From contig NZ_JAKRRW010000001.1 in the NCBI RefSeq assembly GCF_026191635.1, forward strand, positions 434,001 through 498,000: a stretch of DNA of 64,000 nucleotides, written 5' to 3'. A model generated the notes under the pieces. The model saw nothing but the letters and a program-made list of their open reading frames with translations, was not told the origin of the DNA and searched no databases. The stretch is from Photobacterium obscurum (GTDB lineage Bacteria > Pseudomonadota > Gammaproteobacteria > Enterobacterales > Vibrionaceae). How positions within the stretch are numbered: the stretch's first letter is position 1; each line of letters opens with the position of its first letter. Made by a program: the position numbers and the translations under genes. Positions 1 to 8,632 of the stretch are shown one piece after another.

Positions 1-195
1 GATTTGACACGAAAATAGGCTTTCGCAACTACTTCCAAGCAAAGAACGCCTGTTTTTAACGTAGAGCCACGATGCCTTCAAATCAGTACCCAGCCTACAT
101 GGCCTGACATACCAGCCCAGCTGAAACAAGCATCTTGACGTCATCTGGAGGTATGCGTTGCGGAATACATATTCGGTGCAGTATGGAAAAACAAC
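1..195. other. Left-edge stretch with no gene recognised
   Basis: I see no convincing coding sequence on either strand here: open frames are short and lack ribosome binding sites. It ends in the promoter-like region described next. In V. cholerae the region beside tfoS carries the tfoR small RNA and a poorly characterised ORF, so this could be upstream control DNA. That is inference from synteny. Confidence 0.5.
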
Positions 196-233
196 TTTGA
201 CGTTTTTGACAAGTCCGTCAAACCGTATATAAA
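196..233 (+). promoter_or_regulatory. Putative promoter with TTTGAC direct and inverted repeats
   Basis: TTTGAC occurs at 196-201 and again at 205-210, and its inverted copy GTCAAA is at 217-222. The last two form a perfect 6-6-6 inverted repeat. TTGACA at 206-211 followed after 16 bp by TATAAA at 228-233 resembles a sigma-70 promoter reading rightward towards the structured RNA at 325-456. Alternatively the repeats are an operator for the neighbouring AraC-type regulator. Neither function can be shown from sequence alone. Confidence 0.35.
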
Positions 234-324
234 TTCATACCTTTCAAGCAGTTAGTCAAGTTGGCGTATATCTATAACTTGCTGGCGCAGATCTAATAAC
301 AGAAACAAAGCCAAAACGTTATAT

Positions 325-456
325 TGCTTCCAGCAAGAGGCCACTGGCCCAGTGATATTCCAAAGGCAATATGGCGACCGTCATATTGCCGGCAGCAAGC
401 GAAGGTGCCATTGGCACCCGTGATATGGCCTAATAAGCCATATCACGCTTTTTTTG
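325..456 (+). ncRNA. tfoR: Candidate TfoR-like small RNA, chain of hairpins ending in a terminator
   Basis: The + strand folds into consecutive hairpins: CACTG/CAGTG at 342-354, GGCAATATG/CATATTGCC at 365-390, GGTGCC/GGCACC at 404-418, and a 10-bp terminator stem at 420-446 followed by seven T. Two modules repeat imperfectly. CAGCAAG is at 331 and 393, GCCAYTGG at 340 and 407, and GTGATAT at 352 and 420. No ORF with a ribosome binding site explains the segment. The neighbour on the other strand is a TfoS-like regulator. In V. cholerae the chitin-induced Hfq-dependent sRNA TfoR (about 102 nt) is encoded near tfoS and activates tfoX translation, so this is a candidate TfoR. The 5' end is uncertain: a weak -10 (TATATT, 319-324) would start near 331, the upstream promoter near 240. 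Identity is inferred from position and structure, not sequence comparison. Confidence 0.5.
420..455 (+). terminator. Rho-independent terminator of the candidate sRNA
   Basis: GTGATATGGC (420-429) pairs with GCCATATCAC (437-446) around a 7-nt loop, and seven T follow at 449-455. The T run makes it a rightward terminator. Confidence 0.8.
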
Positions 457-536
457 TTACCCTTCTTTCGCGACAGACCTTTTTTGCCAAAGTAGTAAAA
501 CCTCTCCCTATGGCCGATAAGACCAACACAGTACTT

Positions 537-584
537 ATACCAATTAGCATAAAATTCGAAACTCGTATTTATACTGATTGGTAT
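537..584. repeat. 48-bp imperfect inverted repeat (ATACCAA...TTGGTAT ends)
   Basis: The left arm ATACCAATTAGCATAAA (537-553) matches the inverted right arm (568-584) at 15 of 17 positions. The element sits between the candidate sRNA and the end of the regulator gene. It shares ATACCAA/TTGGTAT termini with the repeats near 54.6 and 55.3 kb but differs internally. A partial left arm (ATACCAATCAG) also occurs at about 8959. It looks like a small non-autonomous repeat. Confidence 0.6.
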
Positions 585-640
585 TAGGCAAGTTTGGGAT
601 TATAGGGAACAACTGGAGTCTGCGTGTGCAGAACCAAAGA

Positions 641-3600
641 TTAGAGTGAGGGCTGAGCCTGATATTTAGCCGCATACTGAGATGGGGTAATGCCAAAGTG
701 CGCTTTAAAGCGTGTACTAAAATAAGACGGCTCATTAAAGCCACACGAGAGTGCGACATCGGAAATACGATCACCCTGCTTGAGCATCAGTTTCGCCTGC
801 TCAAAACGGAACTGAACAACATAGTCTTTAAACAACATCCCAAACTCTTGCTTAAATTTACGCTGTAAGCTTCGCTCGGACATATATAGCGCTTTTGCTG
901 CTGCAGCCGTACCAAAGTCAGCATGGTGAAAATGGTCTTCGACCAAAACCATAACATTCTTGCGCCACAAGGAAAGGGGCTCCGACGTAGATAAAACAGT
1001 TTCGCCGTTAGCTTCGAACGATGAAAACGGAGGCTGTTCGCCATTCAATAAAAATGAAAGACGCGCAAGCAATGTATCAGGCGCAATGGGCTTACTTAAA
1101 ATCAAATCAATCTCAGCTTCACTAACAAGGGCATCGATGTCGAAATTGTCCTCAACCATTAAAACAAAGCGCATCCAACGCAAAGACGGATCATCATGAA
1201 GTCGCTCCCGAACTTGCCGTCCCTGCAGCCCCGGTAAGTCGATGTCACACAACATCAAATCAGGCCGGTTTTGTTTGGCAAGAAGCACAGCTTCATAACC
1301 GTCCTTTGCAACTGCGATAGAAAACTCCTGCTGCAGCAAGAGTTTTAGACATGAAACAAATTCAGAATCGGTTGAAGCAACAATCACCGACGGTAGGCTA
1401 CTTCGTGGCTCGCCAGTTTTTTCGCTGTGCTTGGTTGTGGCCTCGACTTCGCGATAAAGCGGTAAGGTCAGAATAAATTCACTCCCTACCCCCTGATAGC
1501 TAATCACCGATATATCACCATCATATCGCTCAACCAGTTCTTTAACCGTACTCAAGCCAAGGCCGAACCCCATCTCCAGATTAAAGTTCGCATCTTCCTT
1601 AAAATAACCATCAAAGATATTTTTCCGAATATCCTCCGACATCCCCTTCCCGGTATCACTGACCGAGATCACTAGTTTCTGGCCTCGGTGCTTAACGCCC
1701 ACCGTAATACAACCACTCCTAGCCGTATACTTAAGTGCATTCGACAGTAGGTTTCCAATCATGATTTCAAGGTGATAGGGAGCCATTTTCACACTCAGCC
1801 CGCAGGTGTCATCTTCAAGACATAAGATGATCTCTTTGCGCTCCGCTTCCATCTGCCAACTCTGGCATGATGCCTGAATAATTGGGCTGACAAGTTGCTC
1901 ACAAAGCTTATCTGGCTCAACAAAAGCCAATGCATCCCGGTTTAGCAGTTGCTCGGCCAGGTGCAAAGAACGCTCTACATTTCTCACAACCAAATCAAGC
2001 TGTTCTTTCTCTTCTCTTTGGCTGGTTTCAAGCATTTTTTTTACAGGGCCAAGAATAAGCACCAGCGGAGTACGCAGCTCATGAGAAAGCTGTGCCATAA
2101 AATTCTGACGTACTTGCAATATACGCTGCATCTGCTTGTTGCTGGCATATAGTTGTTTTTTCTGTAACTCGATTTTGGCTGTTTTCCTAAACACCGCCTG
2201 CTTCAGGTGAAGGTTTTGTTGGTTTTCTCCCCGAGCTCGCCAGGTCACGATAACAAAAATCAACACGGCCACTGCAATCACAATTGCGCTCAGCAGCCAG
2301 TAAGATAAATACCACGGCCTGAGTACACGAAACGGATAAGCAGTTGTCTGCTGAGAGCGGGCTGAGTTCAATAAATCCAGTCGCAACTCCAGCTTATAAT
2401 CTCCAGGCCCTAAAGTATCAATAAATAATTGGGTTCCATTAAGGCGACGCCACTCACTTTCATCCGCCCCCAACAAACGATACTGCATCTTTCTTTGTCC
2501 GGTAAATGGCAGCACGCCAACCCCAAAGCTGATAGATGCCCCAAACGGTATAGTCAGTAACTGCTCGCTGGCTCCTGCTAGTTGCCTCAACTGATGATCA
2601 ACTCTGACTTCACTAATAACTATCGTGGAAAAATGCATATCAGAGTTGAGCAGCTTACTTGGCGTGACTTCCAATATACCTTCGCGCCCGCCAAATAGCA
2701 GGGTTCCTGAATTTAACGTCTCGCAGGCCTGTGAGTAGAACTCTTTTTCTACGACTCCAACAGGAGGAGAAAAATGCTGTTTCAGCTCCGCCGGAAAATT
2801 ATAGTAAGACAGCCCTTTACTGGAGCCGACCCAAACGCCACTGCTGTCGCCAGCTACGCAATACGGGGTGGCATGATCTCCCATGAGCTTGATAAATCGC
2901 AGCTGCAACGGGTCTAAATTCGGCGCAAGTTGCAGGCTATGGTTATTCACAATCCATAGCTGGGTCATGCGGTCTTCATAAAGATCAAGTACCCCACCTT
3001 GATTGGCAGTCTGCTCAACCATATGTAACAGCCCGGCCTCATACTGGTATAAGGCATAATCCGTTCCCACCCAGACATTATTCTCGCTGTCTTCATATAA
3101 TGCTGTAACGGCTTCCTCACCACTGGGATCTTGCAGCCAGTGACTGCCGAAAGAAATAAGCTCTTCCGAATCAGGCCAATAGCGATAAAGCCGTGACGGC
3201 ATACCAATCCAGACAGAATTGTAACGGTCTACCATCAAGCTAATGATAGGCTTATCTTGGAACAAGGCCGGTATCGCAACCGGAGACCAATCATTGTGTA
3301 GTCGGGAATAAACCTTCAAGCCAGACTCCGTAGCAAGCCATAGCAAACCATCACGATAAGCAAGATGGTTAACGACGCCGAGAGAAGGAGTATGACTGAC
3401 AATATCTAGGTTTTCGGCTAACTCAATCGTCCCCTTATCTGTAGCCAGCCATATACTGCCACCATTCAGCTGGATGACATCATTGATCTGGCTGGCCTGA
3501 ATTGTGCCTTGGTCCAAGCCATAACGAAGCCGCTTGAACAATGCCGTCGTCGTCGGAAAATAATTAACCCCATTATTCGTGGCTATCCACAGTGCCCCCT

Positions 3601-4483
3601 CTTCATCACGGAGCAACCCCTTAATACGATCACCATCAATCGAAAAAACATCATTGCGAAGCGCACGGAAGTGCTTTAGTTCAAAAGATTGCAAGTCGAT
3701 AAGGTTGAGCCCTTGCTTTGTTCCAACCCAAAGCCCCATATCAGTTTCCGTAATACTTGAAACAAACTGGTGACTAATCTGCGCACTGTGAAGAGAGTGA
3801 AATGGACGCACATCGCGTGACAGGTATAACCCATTTAGAGTACCAAACCATAACTGCTGGTTACTGTCTTCAAATACCGCCGTGACCCTTTGTTCAGGGT
3901 ACACCCGGGGCTCGAGCAGCTGGCGCCCTCGGAACTCGTAAGCACCTAGCTCACCAGCGATAAAAATAGATTCTCCTGCCGTAAAAAGCCCCGTCAGGGT
4001 AAAGGGTTCCGGAAAGGCAAAAAACTCTGGTTGCAGCTTATAATCCTGTACAGCATAAAGGCCGTGACGATTTGCAAACCAAGCTTCTTGTCCTAATTGA
4101 ACCACAAACTGGAACGGCTCCTGGCTTATATTGAGCGGAATAAGCTGCGTCGTGGCGGGAGAGTAGGCGAATGCCTGACCATCCTTCACTAGCCATACAG
4201 TCTGGCCTACCATCACGGCATCCGTCACACCGGAAATCTTGTCTCCAGCACCATCAACAGCATTGTTAAGTCGCTGCCCATCATAAAAAATAAGCTCACC
4301 GTGAACGTCAACAAACCAAAGCCCACTGTTGACGTTACTAATAATTTTTTCTGCTGCAACAAGGCTCCCCTGCTCCTGGTGGGGCAAGGGATAAAACACA
4401 TAGTTAGCGCCTGCAACGGCAGTGGCAATACCACCGTTAAACAGCGCCAACAGACCAAAAAACAGAAAGAGGGCTTTAATCAT
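641..4483 (-). CDS. tfoS: Hybrid two-component sensor/regulator with AraC output, TfoS-like
   Basis: This 1280-residue one-protein phosphorelay starts with a signal anchor (residues 1-22). About 650 residues of periplasmic two-component-regulator propeller repeats follow (recurring LWxGT/VWVGT motifs), then a Y_Y_Y domain and a membrane segment near 725-748. Next come HisKA with SHELRTPL (phospho-acceptor His about 801), an HATPase with DTGKGM and GFGLGLS, a receiver with Asp about 1080 (LCDIDLPG) and Lys in SKP, and a C-terminal AraC helix-turn-helix (SERSLQRKFKQEFG). This HTCS architecture beside znuA matches V. cholerae TfoS, which senses chitin oligosaccharides and activates tfoR transcription. 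A candidate sRNA lies 185 bp beyond its 3' end. It could instead be another polysaccharide-sensing HTCS, but synteny favours TfoS. Confidence 0.8.
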   Translation of the reverse strand: MIKALFLFFGLLALFNGGIATAVAGANYVFYPLPHQEQGSLVAAEKIISNVNSGLWFVDVHGELIFYDGQRLNNAVDGAGDKISGVTDAVMVGQTVWLVKDGQAFAYSPATTQLIPLNISQEPFQFVVQLGQEAWFANRHGLYAVQDYKLQPEFFAFPEPFTLTGLFTAGESIFIAGELGAYEFRGRQLLEPRVYPEQRVTAVFEDSNQQLWFGTLNGLYLSRDVRPFHSLHSAQISHQFVSSITETDMGLWVGTKQGLNLIDLQSFELKHFRALRNDVFSIDGDRIKGLLRDEEGALWIATNNGVNYFPTTTALFKRLRYGLDQGTIQASQINDVIQLNGGSIWLATDKGTIELAENLDIVSHTPSLGVVNHLAYRDGLLWLATESGLKVYSRLHNDWSPVAIPALFQDKPIISLMVDRYNSVWIGMPSRLYRYWPDSEELISFGSHWLQDPSGEEAVTALYEDSENNVWVGTDYALYQYEAGLLHMVEQTANQGGVLDLYEDRMTQLWIVNNHSLQLAPNLDPLQLRFIKLMGDHATPYCVAGDSSGVWVGSSKGLSYYNFPAELKQHFSPPVGVVEKEFYSQACETLNSGTLLFGGREGILEVTPSKLLNSDMHFSTIVISEVRVDHQLRQLAGASEQLLTIPFGASISFGVGVLPFTGQRKMQYRLLGADESEWRRLNGTQLFIDTLGPGDYKLELRLDLLNSARSQQTTAYPFRVLRPWYLSYWLLSAIVIAVAVLIFVIVTWRARGENQQNLHLKQAVFRKTAKIELQKKQLYASNKQMQRILQVRQNFMAQLSHELRTPLVLILGPVKKMLETSQREEKEQLDLVVRNVERSLHLAEQLLNRDALAFVEPDKLCEQLVSPIIQASCQSWQMEAERKEIILCLEDDTCGLSVKMAPYHLEIMIGNLLSNALKYTARSGCITVGVKHRGQKLVISVSDTGKGMSEDIRKNIFDGYFKEDANFNLEMGFGLGLSTVKELVERYDGDISVISYQGVGSEFILTLPLYREVEATTKHSEKTGEPRSSLPSVIVASTDSEFVSCLKLLLQQEFSIAVAKDGYEAVLLAKQNRPDLMLCDIDLPGLQGRQVRERLHDDPSLRWMRFVLMVEDNFDIDALVSEAEIDLILSKPIAPDTLLARLSFLLNGEQPPFSSFEANGETVLSTSEPLSLWRKNVMVLVEDHFHHADFGTAAAAKALYMSERSLQRKFKQEFGMLFKDYVVQFRFEQAKLMLKQGDRISDVALSCGFNEPSYFSTRFKAHFGITPSQYAAKYQAQPSL

Positions 4484-4604
4484 ATTGACCAGGAACTATT
4501 TACAGCATATCCCTGTACGGATTTTAATACGTTCAGCTCATCATTATGCAATATGCAACTATCGAATATAAGTGTGATTTTATAAAATGTGGATTAGTCC
4601 ATAA

Positions 4605-4630
4605 AAAAAGCGCACCTTAGTGCGCTTTTT
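4605..4630 (-). terminator. Terminator of the M23 peptidase gene
   Basis: GCGCAC/GTGCGC stem (4610-4625) with a CTTA loop, flanked by A and T runs. The A run on the + strand gives a U tail for leftward transcripts, so it would end the znuA-mepM message just past its stop. Confidence 0.8.
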
Positions 4631-4632
4631 CA

Positions 4633-5988
4633 TTAACCCGGCATCACTGCCAGTAGTTTCTGTCTCTCATCGCTAGCAAGTTGAGTAAAACGTCCTCGCT
4701 GTTTCGATGATATTGGCTCGGCCTGAGGCAAGGGAACCTTCATGGCATTCACCGCACGGTTCTTTTTGATCAGCTCATAATGAAGGTGTGGCCCGGTCGA
4801 GCGGCCCGTATTGCCACTTAATGCAATACGTTGCCCCATGGTGACCTTATCCCCTACCTTCACCAGCAACCGGTGCAAGTGCAGGTAACGAGTCATATAT
4901 TCACGACCGTGCTTAATAACCACATAGTTACCGGCAAGTGGGTGCTTTCTGGCTTTAACAACGACGCCATCACCCGCAGCAAGAACCGGTGTACCGATTG
5001 GTGTGGCAAAATCAGTGCCATTATGAGGCGATATACGTCCGGTAACGGGGTGCTTACGTCTCGGGTTAAATGACGAACTAATACGGTAACGCTTGGCCAA
5101 TGGAATTCGGCGTAGGGCACGATTTAAACTCTTGCCACCTTCATCATAAAACTGCCCATCTTCATGGCGCATCACAAAGACTTCACGATGACCACTCAAG
5201 TAATACAGGGCTTTCACATCACCACGAGTCACCGCTTTGCCATCAATAAACTCGCGCTCAACGGATACCGCGAATCGGTCCCCTTTACGAGCTTCGCGTC
5301 CAAAATCAAAACGCCACTGCAACGCCTGAACCAAAGTCTGGATCTGGCTCGGCGTCAGTCCCGCAGAGCGTGCTGACTGATAAAAACTGCCTGAGATCCG
5401 ACCGGTTAGCATCACCGGCTTGATCACGCCGTTTTCTTCAAGTTTTTTGTACTGGTAACCTTGCTCAGTCAGGGTATAGCTATCCATCACTTTGGCATTG
5501 CGCCTAATAGTGAACTCTTTGACTCGCCCTTCTTCAGTCACCGACCACTCGATCATCTGACCGACACCGAGTTTCTGAATCGACTTGTTTACCTTGATTA
5601 GGCGATACATGTCATTCAGCGGCAATGCATACTGCGAGAAGATCACTCCCAATGTCTCGCCAGAAGCGACCTTGTGAGTGTGGGCAACATCGACCACTTC
5701 TTCCAGTTGTTGCTCCAACTCATCTTTCGGCACCTGAAATTCAGGATCCTCAGGATCAAGCACCGCACCCAACGGCTCACTATTTTGCTCTGACAACACA
5801 TCAAGATCACCAATAGGGATCTCGACATCAACACGCTCGCTGCTCTGAAAGGTGGATGCCTGCTTAATCGGAGTAGATGGCTGCCACATCATGGCAGCCA
5901 CGACAAGCAATGAAGTTGAGGCTAAAGCAATCCGGTGCTGGCGAGGCAGTTGTTTTATTGTTAAGGCCGCAACCTTGAGTATTTTCAT
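4633..5988 (-). CDS. mepM: M23 family murein DD-endopeptidase (MepM/Shy-type)
   Basis: This 451-residue envelope protein has an N-terminal membrane anchor (about 20-38) and a LysM/OapA-like domain (HKVASGETL, about 105-155). A linker domain follows, then a C-terminal LytM domain with the zinc ligands of M23 peptidases: HNGTDF and GPHLHYE. Such enzymes cleave D-Ala-mDAP crosslinks in peptidoglycan to allow wall growth. It begins 2 bp after the znuA stop without a clear ribosome binding site, so it is probably translationally coupled to znuA and would come under Zur control. The znuA-mepM arrangement also occurs in E. coli. Zur control of an M23 endopeptidase is known for V. cholerae ShyB. Confidence 0.88.
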   Translation of the reverse strand: MKILKVAALTIKQLPRQHRIALASTSLLVVAAMMWQPSTPIKQASTFQSSERVDVEIPIGDLDVLSEQNSEPLGAVLDPEDPEFQVPKDELEQQLEEVVDVAHTHKVASGETLGVIFSQYALPLNDMYRLIKVNKSIQKLGVGQMIEWSVTEEGRVKEFTIRRNAKVMDSYTLTEQGYQYKKLEENGVIKPVMLTGRISGSFYQSARSAGLTPSQIQTLVQALQWRFDFGREARKGDRFAVSVEREFIDGKAVTRGDVKALYYLSGHREVFVMRHEDGQFYDEGGKSLNRALRRIPLAKRYRISSSFNPRRKHPVTGRISPHNGTDFATPIGTPVLAAGDGVVVKARKHPLAGNYVVIKHGREYMTRYLHLHRLLVKVGDKVTMGQRIALSGNTGRSTGPHLHYELIKKNRAVNAMKVPLPQAEPISSKQRGRFTQLASDERQKLLAVMPG

Positions 5989-5990
5989 TA

Positions 5991-6884
5991 TTATTTAAGA
6001 CAGTTGGTAAAACTTTGCCCCAATTCATGTAAAAATCGGACATAACCGCCCTTATCCTCGGCAATCTCCGTCGCCATCGGATCAAGGGTTCCAATATTGA
6101 CCTCTGTACCACTAACCACGCTCTTCACAACTGCCGGAGAAAATTGAGGCTCGCTGAATACGCATTGTGCCTGCTTTTCTTGTAGGGCCCGACGAATAGT
6201 GACTAAGGTCTTCGCGCCCGGACGACGATCTGGATCTACCGTAAAGTGCCCGAGGTTATTCAATCCGAACTGTTCCTCAAAATAGCCGTAACCATCATGA
6301 AAAACATAGTAGCCGCGCTCGGCTAGTGGTGTGAGGTCCTTGTTCAGATCCTTGATGGCTTTTTCCACTCCAGAGACGAACTGCAAAAGGTTATCTTCAT
6401 ATCTATTTTTATGCAATGGATCGAGCTGAATAAGCCTCTCAGAAATCACATTTGCGGCTTGAATCGCCTGCTTTGGACCAAGCCAGAGATGCGGGTCAAT
6501 CCCATCGTGGCTATGGTTGTGATCACTGTGATTGATCTCAACACCGTCCTCGTAATGGCGGAAAGCAATAGAATGCTGTTCAGTTAGAGCTAAACTGTTC
6601 TTACTTTCGGCTAGCACCTTGGTCAGAAACATTTCCAGCTCAGGGCCAACCCAAATAACTAAATCCGCATCTCGCAGTTTTTTTACATCTGACGGACGAA
6701 GTGCATAATCATGCGGCGATGATCCTACTGGCAACAGTGTTTCACTTTCGGCAGCTCCTGCTGTTAGCTCCTGTACGATCAGGTTAAGCGGCTTTACCGT
6801 TGTCACCACCTTAAACTCACTGGCAGAAAGGCAGGATGAAAATAATAGTGCAACAAAAGAGCTGCAAAGGAAGAAGCGGCGCAT
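5991..6884 (-). CDS. znuA: Zinc ABC transporter periplasmic binding protein ZnuA
   Basis: This is a 297-residue cluster A-I solute-binding protein with a signal peptide (about 1-21). Zinc ligands typical of ZnuA are visible: SPHDY near residue 57, a His/Asp-rich loop (HSDHNHSHDG, about 119-128), DPHLW just after it, and FHDGYGYF further on. It delivers periplasmic Zn2+ to the ZnuBC channel. It is divergent from znuCB across a 92-bp gap containing a Zur palindrome, and the M23 peptidase gene follows in the same transcript. Confidence 0.95.
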   Translation of the reverse strand: MRRFFLCSSFVALLFSSCLSASEFKVVTTVKPLNLIVQELTAGAAESETLLPVGSSPHDYALRPSDVKKLRDADLVIWVGPELEMFLTKVLAESKNSLALTEQHSIAFRHYEDGVEINHSDHNHSHDGIDPHLWLGPKQAIQAANVISERLIQLDPLHKNRYEDNLLQFVSGVEKAIKDLNKDLTPLAERGYYVFHDGYGYFEEQFGLNNLGHFTVDPDRRPGAKTLVTIRRALQEKQAQCVFSEPQFSPAVVKSVVSGTEVNIGTLDPMATEIAEDKGGYVRFLHELGQSFTNCLK

Positions 6885-6923
6885 AATGATTTCCGGAATA
6901 ATTATTAATTACAAACGAGAATT

Positions 6924-6946
6924 GAGATGTTATATTATAACATCTC
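6924..6946. promoter_or_regulatory. Zur operator between znuA and znuC
   Basis: A perfect 23-bp palindrome: GAGATGTTATA, a central T, and the exact inverted copy. It agrees closely with the gammaproteobacterial Zur box (consensus half GAAATGTTATA). It lies centrally between divergent znuA and znuC, so one site should repress both under zinc sufficiency. Confidence 0.92.
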
Positions 6947-6976
6947 ACTTTGGCAAATACCTTGAAGCACTCTTTT

Positions 6977-7753
6977 ATGACAACCTTAGTTGAATTACAG
7001 ACTGTTACCGTAACTTTTTCGGAACGACACGTGCTGGATCAAGTGTCACTCAAGCTTGAGCGGGGACAAATCACGACGTTGATTGGTCCAAATGGCGCAG
7101 GCAAATCGACACTTGTGAAAGTTATTACCGGTCTACGCAAGCCAACAACAGGAAAGGTTATTCGCCAGAAAGGACTCAGGATCGGCTATGTACCGCAGAA
7201 ACTACAACTAAACTCATCACTGCCACTGAGTGTCGATCGCTTCATGCGGCTAGCTGGGCGCTATTCCAATGCCGACAGAGTTGAAGCACTTAAAATGGTA
7301 AACGGTGCCCACCTCCATCACAGCAATATGCACTCACTATCTGGCGGAGAGATGCAGCGTGTGCTGCTTGCTCGAGCCCTGCTCCAGCACCCTGATCTAC
7401 TGGTGCTTGACGAGCCTGTCCAAGGCGTTGACGTCAACGGCCAACTCGAACTGTACAGCTTGATCCAGTCACTCCGCGATAAGCTCAACTGTGCTATTTT
7501 GATGGTGTCGCACGATTTACATCTGGTAATGGCAAAAACAGATAACGTGATCTGCCTGCATCATCATGTGTGCTGCTCCGGCGCGCCAGAAGCAATCACC
7601 AGCCATCCGTCCTATGTTGCCTTGTTTGGTAGCCAGCAAAGTGAACAGTTAGCACTATATCACCACCACCATAACCACGAACACGATCTTGCAGGTAGCC
7701 CGATCGGCCCCTGCCAGCACCACCAAGAGCAACAAGAGAGTCACAATGCTTGA
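6977..7753 (+). CDS. znuC: Zinc ABC transporter ATP-binding protein ZnuC
   Basis: This cytoplasmic ATPase of 258 residues drives zinc import through ZnuB. It has Walker [10 protein letters not shown], signature LSGGEMQ, Walker B LLVLDEP and an H-loop SHDLH. The C-terminus carries a His-rich tail (HHHHNHEHD), as is common in ZnuC. I chose ATG at 6977: an upstream in-frame TTG at 6950 lies only 3 bp beyond the Zur palindrome, which leaves no room for a leader. The last 8 bp overlap znuB, indicating coupling. Confidence 0.94.
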   Translation: MTTLVELQTVTVTFSERHVLDQVSLKLERGQITTLIGPNGAGKSTLVKVITGLRKPTTGKVIRQKGLRIGYVPQKLQLNSSLPLSVDRFMRLAGRYSNADRVEALKMVNGAHLHHSNMHSLSGGEMQRVLLARALLQHPDLLVLDEPVQGVDVNGQLELYSLIQSLRDKLNCAILMVSHDLHLVMAKTDNVICLHHHVCCSGAPEAITSHPSYVALFGSQQSEQLALYHHHHNHEHDLAGSPIGPCQHHQEQQESHNA

Positions 7754-8531
7754 GTTTATTCTGCCTGCCCTGATTGCAGGCATCGGCATCGCTGTATTAG
7801 CCGGGCCTTTAGGCTCTTTTGTCGTCTGGCGAAAAATGGCCTATTTCGGCGATACACTTTCCCATGCCTCATTGCTAGGTATTGCCCTGGGCTTTCTATT
7901 TAATATCAACCTTAATTTGGCCCTAGTGATATGTTGTTTGGCACTGGCCGTGATTTTGGTTAGCCTGCAAAAACAAAAATATGTCGCGACCGATACCCTA
8001 CTGGGTATTCTCGCCCACAGCGCCTTGTCCCTTGGCTTGGTCGCGGTAAGCTTCCTCGACCATGTCCGTATCGACCTGATGGCCTACCTGTTCGGCGATC
8101 TCCTCGCGGTAACAACCATCGATCTGCTGTGGATCTACGGTGGTGGAATCATTGTGATGGGCTTGCTGATCGCCTTGTGGCGCCCGCTGCTATCAATGAC
8201 GATCAACGAAGAGCTCGCCCAGGTTGAAGGGGTGAATGTCGATTTAATGCGATTACTGCTGATGCTGATGGTCGGCCTAGTGATTGCGGTGGCAATGAAG
8301 TTTGTCGGCGCCCTGATTATCACGTCGCTGCTGATCATTCCGGCAGCAACGGCCCGACGCTTTGCCCCAAGCCCAGAAGTAATGGCTGGGCTGGCTTCGC
8401 TGATCGGCTCGGTGGCCGTGGTTCTCGGCTTAGCCATGTCATGGCATTATGATACCCCTGCAGGCCCTTCTGTCGTGGTGGCCGCTGCCGCCATGTTTAT
8501 GCTCAGCCAGTTCAAGCGCACAGAGGCCTAA
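7746..8531 (+). CDS. znuB: Zinc ABC transporter permease ZnuB
   Basis: This 261-residue ABC-3 family inner-membrane permease has about eight hydrophobic segments. It starts [12 protein letters not shown]. The motif [15 protein letters not shown] near residue 36 is characteristic of ZnuB/ZurM permeases. The ATG at 7746 lies within the end of znuC (8-bp overlap), behind an AAGAGAG ribosome binding site. It forms the channel for the ZnuA/ZnuC system and is probably repressed from the same Zur box. Confidence 0.94.
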   Translation: MLEFILPALIAGIGIAVLAGPLGSFVVWRKMAYFGDTLSHASLLGIALGFLFNINLNLALVICCLALAVILVSLQKQKYVATDTLLGILAHSALSLGLVAVSFLDHVRIDLMAYLFGDLLAVTTIDLLWIYGGGIIVMGLLIALWRPLLSMTINEELAQVEGVNVDLMRLLLMLMVGLVIAVAMKFVGALIITSLLIIPAATARRFAPSPEVMAGLASLIGSVAVVLGLAMSWHYDTPAGPSVVVAAAAMFMLSQFKRTEA

Positions 8532-8583
8532 GGCCAATTTATCCAAAAGATATGATCTATAAATAGGTTGCCATGTCTTACGA

Positions 8584-8612
8584 AGCCAGCTGGAATTTCC
8601 CGCTGGCTTTTT
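8584..8612 (+). terminator. Terminator after znuB
   Basis: AGCCAGC (8584-8590) pairs with GCTGGCT (8602-8608), followed by a short T run. It is correctly placed 50-80 bp past znuB. Confidence 0.65.
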
Positions 8613-8632
8613 GTTTGAATGGGTTATATTAA

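Noticed and set aside
324-587. 87-codon open frame on the + strand over the hairpin cluster
   Set aside because: It reads through four strong hairpins and an intrinsic terminator, begins at a non-ATG codon without a ribosome binding site, and has no recognisable protein character. An RNA explains the segment better.
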